From Ovis canadensis (taxonomy: Eukaryota > Chordata > Mammalia > Artiodactyla > Bovidae), in NCBI RefSeq assembly GCF_042477335.2, contig NC_091262.1, positions 13,536,001 to 13,600,000 on the forward strand: DNA of 64,000 nucleotides, written 5' to 3'. Position numbers and translations under genes: made by a program. This document shows, piece by piece, positions 9,800 through 21,368 of the stretch. Position 1 is the stretch's first letter, and each line of letters begins with the position of its first letter. The notes below the pieces were generated by a model, which did no database searches, was not told where the DNA came from, and saw nothing but the letters and a program-made list of their open reading frames with translations.

Positions 9800-11777
9800 C
9801 CTTTGCAATGTGTAACAGCTACTTTTTAAGGACAATATATAGCAGTTAAAAGTCTCTCAGTCTCTCTGAAATGTTTAATAGGTTCTCCTGTTGCCATTTT
9901 AAACTGTCTCTCTTTTTTTTTTTTTCATATTTCAGCATGAGCATGTAAAGTCAAATAAGCATACTTAGAATCCATGTAGATATTTACCTGCTGCCCTTTT
10001 GTTTAACTCTAGAGCTCAGGTCAGAGCCACAAGCTCTGCTAACTGAGTACTGGTTCCCTGGGGGAGAGATTTTGTTTCTAAAACCTGTTCTGTTCAGCAA
10101 TCACCACAGCATAACCTGTTTTACGCTTTTCATCCCGAACAAAAAAACTGCCATCTGTAAATATTTCCATGTCAGGATTGTCTAATAGGGTATCTATTAG
10201 ATCTTTCTGAACTGTATATTTTAAAGTTAGGAATTGAGAACAATCGTGATCAGGTGTTTTATTTTCCTTCTCAGGAAGGAAAGTGGCAGAATTTAAATTT
10301 CCACAAACTCAATGACTGATATTTAAAAAGCCTACTCTCTGTCATCCAAACATTAACCTTAGAATTTAAGATTTCATTCACATCATGAGAAGTCACTACA
10401 GTAAGATTTTGTCCATTAATTATTTTTAAAGCTTCAGGTGTTAATAAAACCACTGCCCCAATTAATCTTAGGCAGTGGGTCCATCCACGTGAATTACATC
10501 TTATTTTTTTTTGCTTAGATAAGCAATAGGTTGCTGGTGAGGCCCTTGGGGTTGTGTCAAAACTCCCAAGGCCATACCTTTTCTTTCAGTGACAAGAAAA
10601 TTAAAGTTTGACCCTGTGGGCAAGCTCAGACCTGGAGCTTGCAGGAGAGCAGTCTGAAGAACCTTAAAAGCCTTTTGAGTTTCTGGAGACCAAACCAGTT
10701 TCTCAGTTTGGGCCTGCTGAGTTTTAGCTATAAGTTTATATAAAGGCTGGGCAAGTTTCCCATAACCTGGAATCTAAATGTGACAGTAACCTATGATTCC
10801 CAAAAATCCTCTCAATTATCTTAAAGTCATATGAAAGAGATGATTTAGTATAAGTTTAATTCTCTCAGGGCCTATGGTCCTAGTCCCTTCTGATATGATT
10901 AGGCCCAGATATCTAACAGATTGTTGACAAAGCTGAGCCTTTTTTCTTGATTCTTGTAACCACAGCCTGTCAGAAAGTTAAAGAAATCTGAGGCTCACGA
11001 ACAAGCTTCCTGTGTCTCAGTAGAGAGCAAAATATCATCTACATATTGTAACACCACCACTTCAGAGCTATTAAAGTTTTGTAGATCCTGTGACGAACTT
11101 TGTCCAAATAAGTAAGGACTGTCACGAAATTCCTGGGGTAAACCTGTCCAGGTTAACTGAGAAGCTGCCTGCATAGGGTCTTCAAAGGCAAATAGAAATT
11201 GACTTTTTTTTTTTTTTTGGCCAAAGCCACTGAATAGAAGGCATCTTTTAAATCAATTACTGAGAAATATTTGGCTCGTTCAGAAATTTTAGACAATAGA
11301 GTATAAGGATTAGGCACCACGGGGTGTAAAGGAACTACAACCTCATTTATTATGTGAATCTTGAACTAGTCTCCATTTACTGTTTAATTTTTTGTATACC
11401 CAAAATAGGGATGTTCTAAGGACTGTTACCAGAGAAGGCAATTGCACCCACTCCAGTACTCTTGCCTGGAAAAGCCCATGGACGAAGGAGCCTGGTGGGC
11501 TGCAGTCCATGGGGTCGCAAAGAGTCACACACGACTGAACGACTTCACCTTCACTTTTCACTTTCATGCATTGGAGAAGGAAATGACAACCCACTCCAAT
11601 GTTCTTGCCTGGAGAATCCCAAGGACGGGGAAGCCTGGTGGGCTGCCGTTTATGGGGTTGCACAGAGTCGGACATGACTGAAGCGACTTAGTAGCAGCAG
11701 CAGCAGCAAGGACTGTTACAGGGAATTAATAGTTCCTGCTCCATTAAATTTTTGATGATGGATTTTAACCCTTCCTT
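9800..11777 (-). pseudogene. Reverse transcriptase and RNase H region of ERV-2 pol
   Basis: On the minus strand the polymerase motif YVDD lies at 11045-11034 in the context LQYVDDILL, with both catalytic aspartates intact. RNase H follows with FTDGS (10161-10147) and, about 100 bp on, QLAELVALT with the catalytic Glu (near 10045-10015). A connection segment lies at 10453-10271. Stops and frame changes occur between these blocks, a Bov-A2 SINE sits at 11430-11707 and a BovB separates this region from the protease side. Gammaretrovirus-like by motif, non-functional. Confidence 0.85.
11418..11719 (+). mobile_element. Bov-A2 SINE in ERV-2 reverse transcriptase
   Basis: A plus-strand Bov-A2 dimer ends in GACTTAGTAGCAGCAGCAGC. 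It is flanked by an exact 12-bp target duplication AAGGACTGTTAC at 11418-11429 and 11708-11719, so the insertion limits are firm. Confidence 0.93.
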
Positions 11778-12700
11778 AAGGCTGTATACTGTCACCCTGC
11801 TTATTTAACTTATATGCAGAGTACATCATGAGAAACGCTGGACTGGAAGAAGCACAAGCTGGAATCAAGTTTGTTGGGAGAAATATCAATAACCGCAGAT
11901 ATGCAGATGACACCACCCTTATGGCACAAAGTGAAGAGGAACTAAAAAGCCTCTTGATGAAAGTGAAAGTGGAGACTGAAAAAGTTGGCTTAAAGCTCAA
12001 TATTCAGAAAATGAAGATCATGGCATCTGGTCCCATCACTTCATGGGGAAACAGTGGAAACTGTGGCAGACTTTTTTTATTTTTATTTTTTTTTCGGTGG
12101 GGGGCCGTGCTCCAAAATCACTGCAGATGGTGACTGCAGCCATGAAATTAAAAGACGCTTACTCCTTGGAAGGAAAGTTATGACCAACCTAGATAGCATA
12201 TTCAAAAGCAGAGACATTACTTTGCCAACAAAGGTCCGTCTAGTCAAGGCTATGGTTTTTCCAGTGGTCATGTATGGATGTGAGAGTAGGACTGTGAAGA
12301 AAGCTGAGCACCAAAGAATTAATGCTTTTGAATTATGGTGTTGGAGAAGACTCTTGAGAGTCCGTTGGACTGCAAGGAGATCCAACCAGTCCATTCTGAA
12401 GGGGATAAGCCCTGGGATTTCTTTAGAGGGAATGATGCTGAAGCTGAAACTCCAGTACTTTGGCCACCTCATGCGAAGAGTTGACTCATTGGAAAAGACT
12501 CTGATGCTGGGAGGGATTGGGGGCAGGAGGAGAAGGGAACGACAGAGGATGAGGTGGCTAGATGGCATCACTGACTCGATGGATGTGAGTCTGAGTGAAC
12601 TCCGGGAATTGGTGATGGACAGGGAGGCCTGGCGTGCTGCGATTCATGGTGTCGCAAAGAGTTGGACACGACTGAGCGACTGAACTGAACTGAACTGAAC
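11778..12700 (+). mobile_element. BovB LINE 3' portion in ERV-2 pol
   Basis: Plus-strand RTE-type reverse transcriptase C-terminal part: RYADDTTLMAQSEEELKSLL at 11897-11956 with the catalytic ADD motif, then the BovB-specific C-terminus including WTRLSD and the tail repeat GACTGAACTGAACTGAAC. A T-rich expansion at about 12073-12096 breaks the frame. The element is 5'-truncated. ERV-2 sequence resumes at about 12701. Confidence 0.92.
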
Positions 12701-13160
12701 CACCCTCACGTTTCAGTGGATACTGCTTCTTACATGAAAATAAGTGTGGGTCTCTGAGCTTGACAACTACAGGAATCACATTTGGTGTTCGATCCACAGA
12801 TTTTCCATCAGCCCATAATCTAAGATTTGCATTTTGTTCACTAAAGGGAGGGAAAGGGAGGGCTCTATATTCATGAAAACAGAGGCAAGAACCTTGTTCA
12901 ATATATCCCTCCCCAAAAGGGGTGAGGGAGATTCTGGCACGATCAGAAACTCGTGTGAAAATAGCACAGAATCCCAGCTGCAAGATAAAGAATAACTGAA
13001 ATAATACCTTTTGGCTCGTTCAGACAGTCCCATTACAGAAGTGGATCGGGAAGAAAGTGGGCTAGGGGCTTCAGTTAGCACAGAGTAAGTGCCCCAGTAT
13101 CTAAAAGGAAATCAAGGGATTGGCCCTCAACAATTATTAATACCCAGGTTTCTTCAGGTG
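12701..13160 (-). pseudogene. Protease and start of pol of ERV-2
   Basis: On the minus strand LDFLLDTGALTL includes the aspartic protease motif DTGA (13101-13090) in typical context. Downstream, the frame continues toward the reverse transcriptase until the BovB insertion. The frame is broken by stops. Confidence 0.75.
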
Positions 13161-13164
13161 TAAT

Positions 13165-13860
13165 TAGGATGGGAGCTTGTGTGGGGACCCCCGGGGAGCT
13201 TCAGTCCTGATTGTCTTGAGAGTCCGACCCCTGAGACCTATGCCTCTGAGGGCAGTTTCTCTTCCAGTGTGGTCCTTTGTAGACTGGACATGGAGCCGGG
13301 GGCGGCTTAGATGTCTGAGGGCAATCCTGCTTGAGGTGTTCCTCCTTTTTACAGTAATAGCAAGCCCATCCCTTTTCACCTGGGTCCTTCTGGGCATCTT
13401 TTTCAGGCTGTTTAAGAAAGTTTTTTATAGCCATTGTGAAGGCTTTCACCTTTTCTTTTGTCTATTTCTGCCTTTTTTTAAAATATTTTCTACCATAATA
13501 GACTGTCTGAGCCAGTTGTAACCGAGTATCTAAAGACTGATTTTATCCATACGTTCATTTTAATAGCTTATGGTGGATATCTGGAGCCGACTGAGTCAGA
13601 AATCTATCTTTTAAGATCACTTTTCCCTCTTCACTTTGTTTGTTTGTTTGTTTCTTATAGAACTGGTCTAATTGTAAAACAGTATTATAGTTGAGAGACC
13701 TTTCAACTGACCACCGTTTTCCATCCTCCAAGGGGTACCGTGGCCATGCAGTATCACATAGGAAGACCAGGTGTGTCTTCTTTAAGCCCTGGGGATCAAA
13801 TCTATCCCAGTATTTTAGGATACAGTTCAAAGGAGTGAGGCTGGAATTTTTAGCTCCCAT
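13165..13860 (-). pseudogene. gag of ERV-2 (matrix start to nucleocapsid)
   Basis: The likely start is the ATG at 13860-13858, opening MGAKNSS with a myristoylation-type Gly2; the frame also runs upstream through a lysine run without an alternative family-like start. The matrix part contains CILKYWDRFDPQ. The nucleocapsid zinc knuckle, CYYCKKEEHLKQDC (13362-13321), has canonical C-x2-C-x4-H-x4-C spacing. The matrix and nucleocapsid parts are in different frames and much of the capsid is missing, since the whole region is under 700 bp. A predicted 3' splice site ends exactly at the ATG. Confidence 0.8.
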
Positions 13861-14882
13861 CTGTAAGAGAAAAAAGTGACCAACGCCATTTTTTTTTTTT
13901 TTTTTTACCGGGGGCATCCCTCCCTGCTCTAAATGGGGGTGTAGGCAGACTTTACACCAAAAGCTTTTCCTTCCTGGTCAGACTTAGTCTGTCCCTTACC
14001 GACACAGGTGCCGTCCTCATCCCTCCCAGTTTTATCACTGAGATGGGGTGGGGATGTATCGGGGTAGAACTGATATCATCCCTACCAGATGTCCAGCTCT
14101 TTACCATTAACCTTGCTTGCCTCTGATGCCACCCAGGGTGCAATCAGAGTAACCTTCCAGAATGCCTCCCAAGCTAAGACTGCTAGGGGAAACATTCATC
14201 ACCTGAGTGCCTGTACACGACCCTGAATATATTCCTGACCACTATAAGACCGATATGAACATAAAGCTGAGATGTTCTTTTCAAGCATCACCACACCAGT
14301 ATATGAGCCTCCTCTGGTCCACTAAGAGCCAGCTTTATCAAAGGAAAAAAAAAATTGTGGTCCCAATCTGAGTAACCTTTAACCTCAGAGATGTTCTTGG
14401 AGCTAGAGCTCCATCTAGCTTCCAAATTTCTGATTCCTAGTGAGGCTAGACGCTTTCTTGACTACCAATCCAAGTTTGGGACCTAAGCCACAGTACACAG
14501 TAACAGTATAGATCGCAAGTCTCTTAAAAGTCTATGATCCAATAGATTAGGTCCTGATAATTCCCAAGGAGTTATGAAATGGTCAAAGAGACTGAAAAGT
14601 TTGACAGAGAAGGGAGAATTTGGTCCACACATTTTGCCCATTTCTGGTCTGCTCCCAAAGGAGACATTGGGTGCCTCTTGGCATTGGCAGGTCGGTATAA
14701 ACCCCCAGCAGGTTTCTACCGTAAGCCGTGTGAGATCACTGTGGAACCACAGAGCAGGGCTCCTCACTTGCTTTGTGCAGGGCATGTCATTCATTCACAC
14801 AAGCACACCGTAGAGTTAGTAAAGTGCAGCAGAAAACATGTTCGCTAAGAGAACAAAAAACTAGAGCTCCAAGCATCCTTAC
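13861..14882 (-). other. ERV-2 leader, predicted intron
   Basis: Minus-strand leader between primer site and gag. It opens with a consensus donor (AAG|GTAAGG, GT at 14882-14881), 14 bp past the primer site, and closes with a strong acceptor (TTTTTTCTCTTACAG, AG at 13862-13861) immediately before the gag ATG. No long open frame is conserved between it and the ERV-1 leader, although their nucleotide sequences are related. Confidence 0.5.
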
Positions 14883-14895
14883 CTTGTCCTGAAGG

Positions 14896-14913
14896 ATCCT
14901 GGATAAGCCACCA
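14896..14913 (-). promoter_or_regulatory. ERV-2 primer-binding site, tRNA-Pro-like
   Basis: Minus-strand TGGTGGCTTATCCAGGAT begins three bases from the 5' LTR. By eye it fits the proline-tRNA primer site at 14 of 18 positions. Confidence 0.65.
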
Positions 14914-14916
14914 AAA

Positions 14917-15687
14917 TGAAAGATTGTTGTTGAATTATGCAAAGACGCCGGGATTCTTGGCCCCTGAAGGAGAAGAATTCAATCCGGGGCCAGAGATGAA
15001 GCTTGATCACTCAGAGCTTTTGTGTAATAAAGTCTTCTTAGAGTATAAAGGAGATAGAGAAAGCTTCTGACATTGGCATCAGAAGGGGGCAGAAAGAGTA
15101 CCCCCCTGCTAGTCTTCAGCTGGATGTTATATAGTCACTAGCAGTCTGTTAATGAAAGAAAGGAATGTCTTAAAACTCAGAATGGCACCAGGCTCCCCAC
15201 CCATAAGATGAATTTTGGGAAAATCTTGACACCAAATAGTTCATCCTGGGCCATAAAATTATTAACTTGAATCTTGAAGAAGGGCAGATCACCATACAAA
15301 TAGTTTCATTTACATAGAATAGAGGAACAATATCTGAGTATAACATACTGGTTTGTCAAGTAGATTCTGTGCCAAAAGGCAGAACCGAATTGAAGACAGA
15401 GTTTGGGGTAAATGCATAGTACATTGGCATAGCTTAAGACAAACATTTCCATAAGAAAAAGACATTGGTTATCTCTAGGTTTGAGAATAGTTAACTTCAG
15501 GTGAAACCAGGTGTCATTATGGCAACACAGTATTTTAAGAGAAAACTCCTTTTAAATTTGTATAGAGAAGGAAAAAATACCTCTAGCTTGTTTCCTTCTG
15601 CTGCTTAAGAGAGATAAAAATGTCTGAAACTTGCAGGCCATTTCCTCCATTTGGAGACCCCTGGCCTTCCTGCCTGTTATCTTCTCA
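14917..15687 (-). repeat. ERV-2 5' LTR
   Basis: Runs from TGAAAGATTGTTG to CTTCTCA on the plus strand and aligns with the left LTR. It is followed by the TTTG duplication and then the remainder of the interrupted tandem-array monomer. Confidence 0.92.
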
Positions 15688-15691
15688 TTTG
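15688..15691. repeat. ERV-2 target duplication (TTTG), right
   Basis: Matches 5953-5956. Confidence 0.8.
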
Positions 15692-18600
15692 CAACAACAA
15701 CATTGGTCATGATATTTTGTTTTGTGAAATAAATAGGATGCTTCCCACTTCCTGCAGTGAAGTCATCTGACAGTACAGTTTCATCTCATCAGGCTAACAA
15801 CCAGTATGGCAGTTCTTCCTCAACATCCACTTTCATGGAATTGTACAGTGTATCCTAAGTATGTCATTAGAAAACTCTGAAACAGCCAGGAAATATGCTT
15901 TTGTAAACTTGGGAATTGAAGACTTTTGGTAAAATAATATTTTCCACCTGTGAAGGCTGGATAGTTTCAGCCTCATATTTGCTAGAAAAACACACTACTT
16001 CATTTTTCTTTTCATTAAAACAACAAATTTTGTCAAATATTTGAGATTTATGAAAGCAACAGGCTGCTTGCCGCTTTTGAAGGGAATTCAACGGACAGTT
16101 CAATTTCATTTATTTAGGGTAACATTAGGTATGGAGGTCAAGTCTCAAAGAATACTCTCCCCAAACCTGCGGCCTAGAAACAACTTTACATAGCTGCAAA
16201 TACTTCAGGGAGACCTGTTTTTGTGAACCTGGGTTTGGTGCTGGATAGCAAAAGAATTCTTTCCTCCAGTGAAAGCTGGACAGTTTCAGCCTAAAACTTT
16301 TCAGAAAACACAATGGTTCATATTTTTCTTCATTACAAAGACAACTTTAGTCAACTATTTTAGTTTTCTGAAAGAAACAGGCTGTTTGCCACTTCTTACT
16401 AGAAAGTCACTTGAAAGTACAGTTTCACCTAATCAGAGTTACAAGAGGTATTGCAGTCAATGCTCATGGGACACTCTCCCTGACCTGTTTTCTTATGGAA
16501 TGGTACAGTGTGGCCTAGGTGTGTCTTTACAAAATCTGAAAGTGCAGGGAAACATGTTTCTGTGAACCTGGCAGTTGGGCCCTAAAGGTAAAGCCGTATT
16601 TTTCCACTGTGAAAGCCTCAAGCGTGCCAGAAAAACACACTCGTTGATTTTTCTCTTTATTACAACAACTCCTTTGGACAAGTTTTTAATTTTTGAAAAC
16701 AAGCAAAGAACCAATCTGCTTGCCACTTCTTGCTTGGAAGTCATCTGACAGTTCAGTTTCATCTAATTAGGGAAATAACAGGTATGGAACTCATGACTCA
16801 AAGAACACTCTCCCCAGACTGTTTTTCTTATGGAATGCTACAGTGTGTCCTAAAAGTCTTTATACACCTTTGAAACTGCATGGAAATATGCTTTTGTGAA
16901 CTTGGTATTTGGTACCTGATTGCAAAAGAATTATTTTCCCTAGTGAAATCTCATAGTTTCAAAACAAACTTGCCAGAAAAACACTAGCTCAATTTTCTCT
17001 TCTTTACAACAGCAACTTTGGTCAACTTTTTGTTTTCTGAAAGAAACAGGCTGCTTGCCACTTTTCCTAAAAGGTCACCTGACTGTACAGTTTCACCTAT
17101 TCAGGATAACAATAGGTCTGCTAGTCAATGCTCACAGACCACTCTCCCCGACCACTTTTCTCATGTGGTGGTACAGTGTGCCCTAGGTGTTTCCTTAAAT
17201 AGCTCTGAAGATGCAGGTATACACGCTGTTGTAAACCTGGCAATTGGGCCCTGATGGCAAAATAGTATTTTCCTCATGTGAAAGCTGAACTGTCCCAGCC
17301 TGAAACTGTCAGAAAAACAGATTGGTTTATTTTTCTCTTCATTATAACAACTTTAGTCATGTTTATGAGTTTCCTGAAAGAAAAAGGCTGCTTGCCAATT
17401 CTAGGTGGAAAGTCATGTGACAGTACATTTTCCCCTATAAGGGTAAAAACAGGTATGGCAGTCAACAGTTACAACACTCTCCCCTGACCTCTTTTCTCAT
17501 GGAATGGTACATTGTGTCCTGCGAGTATATTTACACATCTCTGAAACTGTAGAGAAACATATTTTTGTGAGCCTGGGAGTTGAGGCCTGATGGCAAAGGA
17601 AGTATTTTCCCTCTGTGAAAGTCGAATAGATGAAACCTCAAAACAGCCAGGAAAAGACACTAGTTGATTTTTCTCTTCATTACCACAACAGGTTATGCCA
17701 AGCCTTTGCACTTTTAAAAGCATCAGGCTACTTGCCAATATTTGCTGGGAAGTAATCTGACAATACAGTTTCACCTAATCGGGGTAACAACAGGTTTGGT
17801 CAACATTCACAGAACATTCTCCCCTGACATAATTTCTAATAGCATAGTACAGTGTCTCCTAGGAGGGTCTTTACAAAGCTCAGAAAATGCATGGAAACAT
17901 GGATTTGTGAAACTGGTTAAAGGAGACTTATGGTAAAATCAGTACTTTCCCTCTTTGAAAGCTGGATATTTGCAGCCATGTATCTGCCAGAAAAATATAA
18001 GGGATCATTTTTCTCTTCATTACAACAACTTTCATCCAGTATTTGAGTTTTCTAACAGCAATATGCTGCTTCCCACGTCTTGCTGAGAGTTATCTGACAG
18101 TACACTCTCACCTAATCAGAGTAACCACCAGTATGGCAGTCAGTACTCACAGAACACTGTGCCCTGGCATCTTCTCATGGAATGGTACAGTGTGTCCTAG
18201 GTGTATCTGTCAAAAGCCTTAAAATCCAGGGAATCATGTTTTGTGAACCTGGATATTGGGGCTTCATTGTAAAAACAGTATTTCCCCCTGTGAAAGCTGA
18301 ATATTGCCAGGCTCAAACCTGCAAGAAAAACACCCTGGTTCATTTTCTTTTTTCATTACAACAAGATCTCTGGTCAACTTTCTGAGTTTTCTTAAAGAAA
18401 CAGGCTGCTTACCACTTCTTCCTGGGAAGTTACTTTATTTTAGTTCAGTTTCACCTAATCAGGGTAACCATAGTGTGCCCATCGACTCTCACACAGCACT
18501 ATCCCCTAATCTGTTTTTCTCAAAGAAGGGTATACTGTGTCTTAGGAGTGTCTTTACACATCTCTGATAATACATGGAAACTTGTTTTTGTGATCTTGGA

Positions 18601-19051
18601 AATTGGAGCCTAATGGCAAAACAAGTATTTCCTCCCAGTGAAAGATGAATATTTTCGATCTAAAACTTGTCAGAAAAACACACTGGTTCATTTTTCTCAT
18701 CATTACAACTACAAATTTGGTCTGACTTTGAGTAAATTATCTGCTTGCCACTTCATGTTGGGAAGTCATCTAATAGCACAGTTTCAACTAACCAGTGTAA
18801 GAAATGATATGCCAGTCAAAATTCACAGAATATTCTCCCACAGATAACTTTTCTCGTGGAATGGTAAATTGTGTTCTATGTATGTCTTTACAAAGCTCTG
18901 AAAACGTGGGAAACATTTTTTTGAACCAAGCTACTGGGCACTAATGGAAAAGCAGTATTTTCCACCTCTGAAAGCTGAATAGCTCAGCTTCAAACCTGCC
19001 AGAAAATCGCACTGGCTCATTCTACTTTTCATTACTAAAACAGATTTGATC
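15692..19051. repeat. Tandem array of ~340-bp monomers, segment 2
   Basis: Anchors recur at 15767, 16092, 16411, 16745, 17079, 17417, 17757, 18094, 18434 and 18770, with spacings of 319-340 bp. The monomer fragment 15692-15766 completes the unit broken at 5956. Short open frames appear in most monomers on both strands, but period lengths are not multiples of three and stops differ between units, so the array does not look coding. The segment ends where a class II LTR inserted. Confidence 0.92.
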
Positions 19052-21368
19052 TGCCAGGGTCCAGCCTCAGTGGATCCAGAGTAATTCAAAGGGGGGATGA
19101 TGTGGCGTCTTAGAACGAATTATTTAATTAGAAATATAAGAGAGATTAGGAAGAAATAGTATAGTAGGAAATTTAGCGGAGAAAAGAAGCTGAATAACTT
19201 GGTTTACATGGAAAACCAATAAAGTTCCAGACAAGGAAATTGCACCGTCTATGTGGGACCACTGGCGCCCACTTGAATATCAATGGGTGCCCCACCTTAG
19301 GCTCCCTTTCACGTGGATCTTAAAAGCTAGGGCAAGTAAGTAGACTCGGTGAGCCTCCGTGTTCCAGATGGGAATTCAGCCAGAAAAGGAGAGGGAGAGA
19401 GGGGGGGAAAGAGAGAGAGAGTCGACATGGGGGGAACCAGATTTCCAAAAAGCTAGTTCGAGAGACTAGTCTGAGAAACTGGTCCATCCTTTATTGTCCA
19501 AAAGACTTTTTATACTTTTTGATTGTACATAGAGATCAATGAGTAATACAAAATTATGCGGTGTCAGCAGCCCTGACTCTTATCGAGACCAGACTTTCTC
19601 TCTACATACCTAGTTGTATACGCAAGTCTTAGGTGATTTACATCATCTTCTGGCCAGAAGGCCAATTAACATTTTACGGCCCTTTTCTGATAAGAGTTTG
19701 TCAACCAGAAGACTTATGTGCCTTAACAGTGTTGTTCTTCCCAAAGTCTGATGCCACTCTCAGAAAGCACTAAATAAAGTTACATTCTTACATAGCAAGG
19801 ATACAACAATTTATAACAATGAAAGAAGTACAGTGATTTATATAATGAGAAAAGTAATTAACTCAAAAGTCTAGTATTGCTAACATCAAGTAACTTATGC
19901 AGCTCAATTCCAGAAAAATAAACGACCCAATCAAAAAATGGGCCAAAGAACTAAATAGACATTTCTCCAAAGAAGACATATGGATGGCTAACAAACACAT
20001 GAAAAGATGCTCAACTTCACTCATTATTAGAGAAATGCAAATCAAAACCACAATGAGGTACCACTTCACACCAGTCAGAATGGCTGCGATCCAAAAATCT
20101 GCAAGCAATAATTGCTGGAGAGGGTGTGGAGAAAAGGGAACCCTCTTACACTGTTGGTGGGAATGCAAACTAGTACAGCCACTATGGAGAACAGTGTGGA
20201 GATTCCTTATAAAATTGCAAATAGAACTACCTTATGACCCAGCAATCCCACTGCTTGGCATACACATCGAGGAAACCAGAATTGAAAGAGACACATGTAC
20301 CCCAATGTTCATCGCAGCACTGTTTATAATAGCCAGGATATGGAAACAACCTAGATGTCCATCAGCAGATGAATGGATAAGAAAGCTGTGGCACATATAC
20401 ACAATGGAGTATTACTCAGCCGTTAAAAAGAATTCATTTGAATCAGTTCTGATGAGATGGATGAAACTGGAGCCGATTATACAGAGTGAAGTAAGCCGGA
20501 AAGAAAAACACCAATACAGTATACTAACACATATATATGGAATTTAGGAAGATGGCAATGACGACCCTGTATGCAAGACAGGGAAAGAGACACAGATGTG
20601 TATAACGGACTTTTAGACTCAGAGGGAGAGGGAGAGGGTGGGATGATTTGGGAGAATGACATTCTAACATGTATACTATCATGTGAATTGAATCGCCAGT
20701 CTATGTCTGACGCAGGATGCAGCATGCTTGGGGCTGGTGCATGGGGATGACCCAGAAAGATGTTATGGGGAGGGAGGTGGGAGGGGGGTTCATGTTTGGG
20801 AATGCATGTAAGAATTAAAGATTTTAAAATTTAAAAAATAAAAAACTAAAAAAAAATAAAAATTAAAAAAAACTACTATATTCCTATTTCTGCATCCCAT
20901 TTACATTGATTAATATCCCCGCAGGTGCCTAAAAGATAAAGGATATGGAGGCCTGGCAGCAAACATTAACTCAACAAACTCTTCACCAAACTAATTCTTA
21001 ACTTGAAAAGGCTCTATATCTTTAAGATGTTTTGAGCTTCGTGCCTCTCACGGTTGGGGGCTGTAAACAATCCACAAATTGTAAAGTCGGGGCAGACCGG
21101 TCAGATAAGTTAGAAAGTCATCAAAGGGGTTAAGCCTAGACATTCTTTTTATATGCAGGAGACTGTTAACTGGAGCTCTGAATTAACTCTTTCCAGAGAA
21201 AAGGTGGTAATGTCAGAAGAGTATAGTATCGTAGATAGTAAACAGACAGATTTTGGTTTCGGGGTAGATGCTCAGACAGAGAACCCCTTAAGACCTGACT
21301 CGCCTTGCCCATCAGGCCTCTCCGCATGACCTTGTCATGGGTGGGATCTCTTGTGTTGGCTCCCAGCA
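19052..21368 (-). mobile_element. Solo LTR of a class II (beta-type) endogenous retrovirus
   Basis: The segment begins TGCCAGGGTCC and ends CCCAGCA, and is flanked by TTGATC (19046-19051) and TCGATC (21369-21374), a 6-bp target duplication with one change; 6 bp is typical of class II ERVs. No internal retroviral genes are present, so this is a solo LTR. Without the L1 at about 19890-20877 it would be about 1.3 kb. The minus orientation is inferred from the element ending CTGGACCCTGGCA on that strand. Confidence 0.78.
19890..20877 (+). mobile_element. 5'-truncated L1 inside the solo LTR
   Basis: Plus-strand ORF2 C-terminal segment, open from 19897 to 20547 (216 residues, ending ILTHIYGI), then the ruminant L1 3' UTR and a long A-rich tail. 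It lacks endonuclease and polymerase domains. Flanking duplications are not clear. Confidence 0.9.

Larger units (their letters stand above)
5957..15687 (-). mobile_element. ERV-2: near-complete class I endogenous provirus
   Basis: Two related LTRs (5957-6785 and 14917-15687) in the same orientation bracket, in minus-strand order: primer site, ~1-kb leader, gag with a CCHC zinc knuckle, protease DTGA, reverse transcriptase YVDD, RNase H FTDGS, integrase, env with a fusion-subunit motif, and polypurine tract. TTTG target duplications flank it. Three later retroelements lie inside it: Bov-A2 SINEs at about 8950-9232 and 11430-11707 and a BovB at about 11780-12697. All coding regions carry stops or frame changes, so this is a dead provirus. 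It integrated into one monomer of the tandem array. Confidence 0.93.

Noticed and set aside
12054-12683. 209-codon open frame as a host gene
   Set aside because: It is the C-terminal part of the BovB reverse transcriptase protein; near-identical sequence recurs in other BovB copies in the window.
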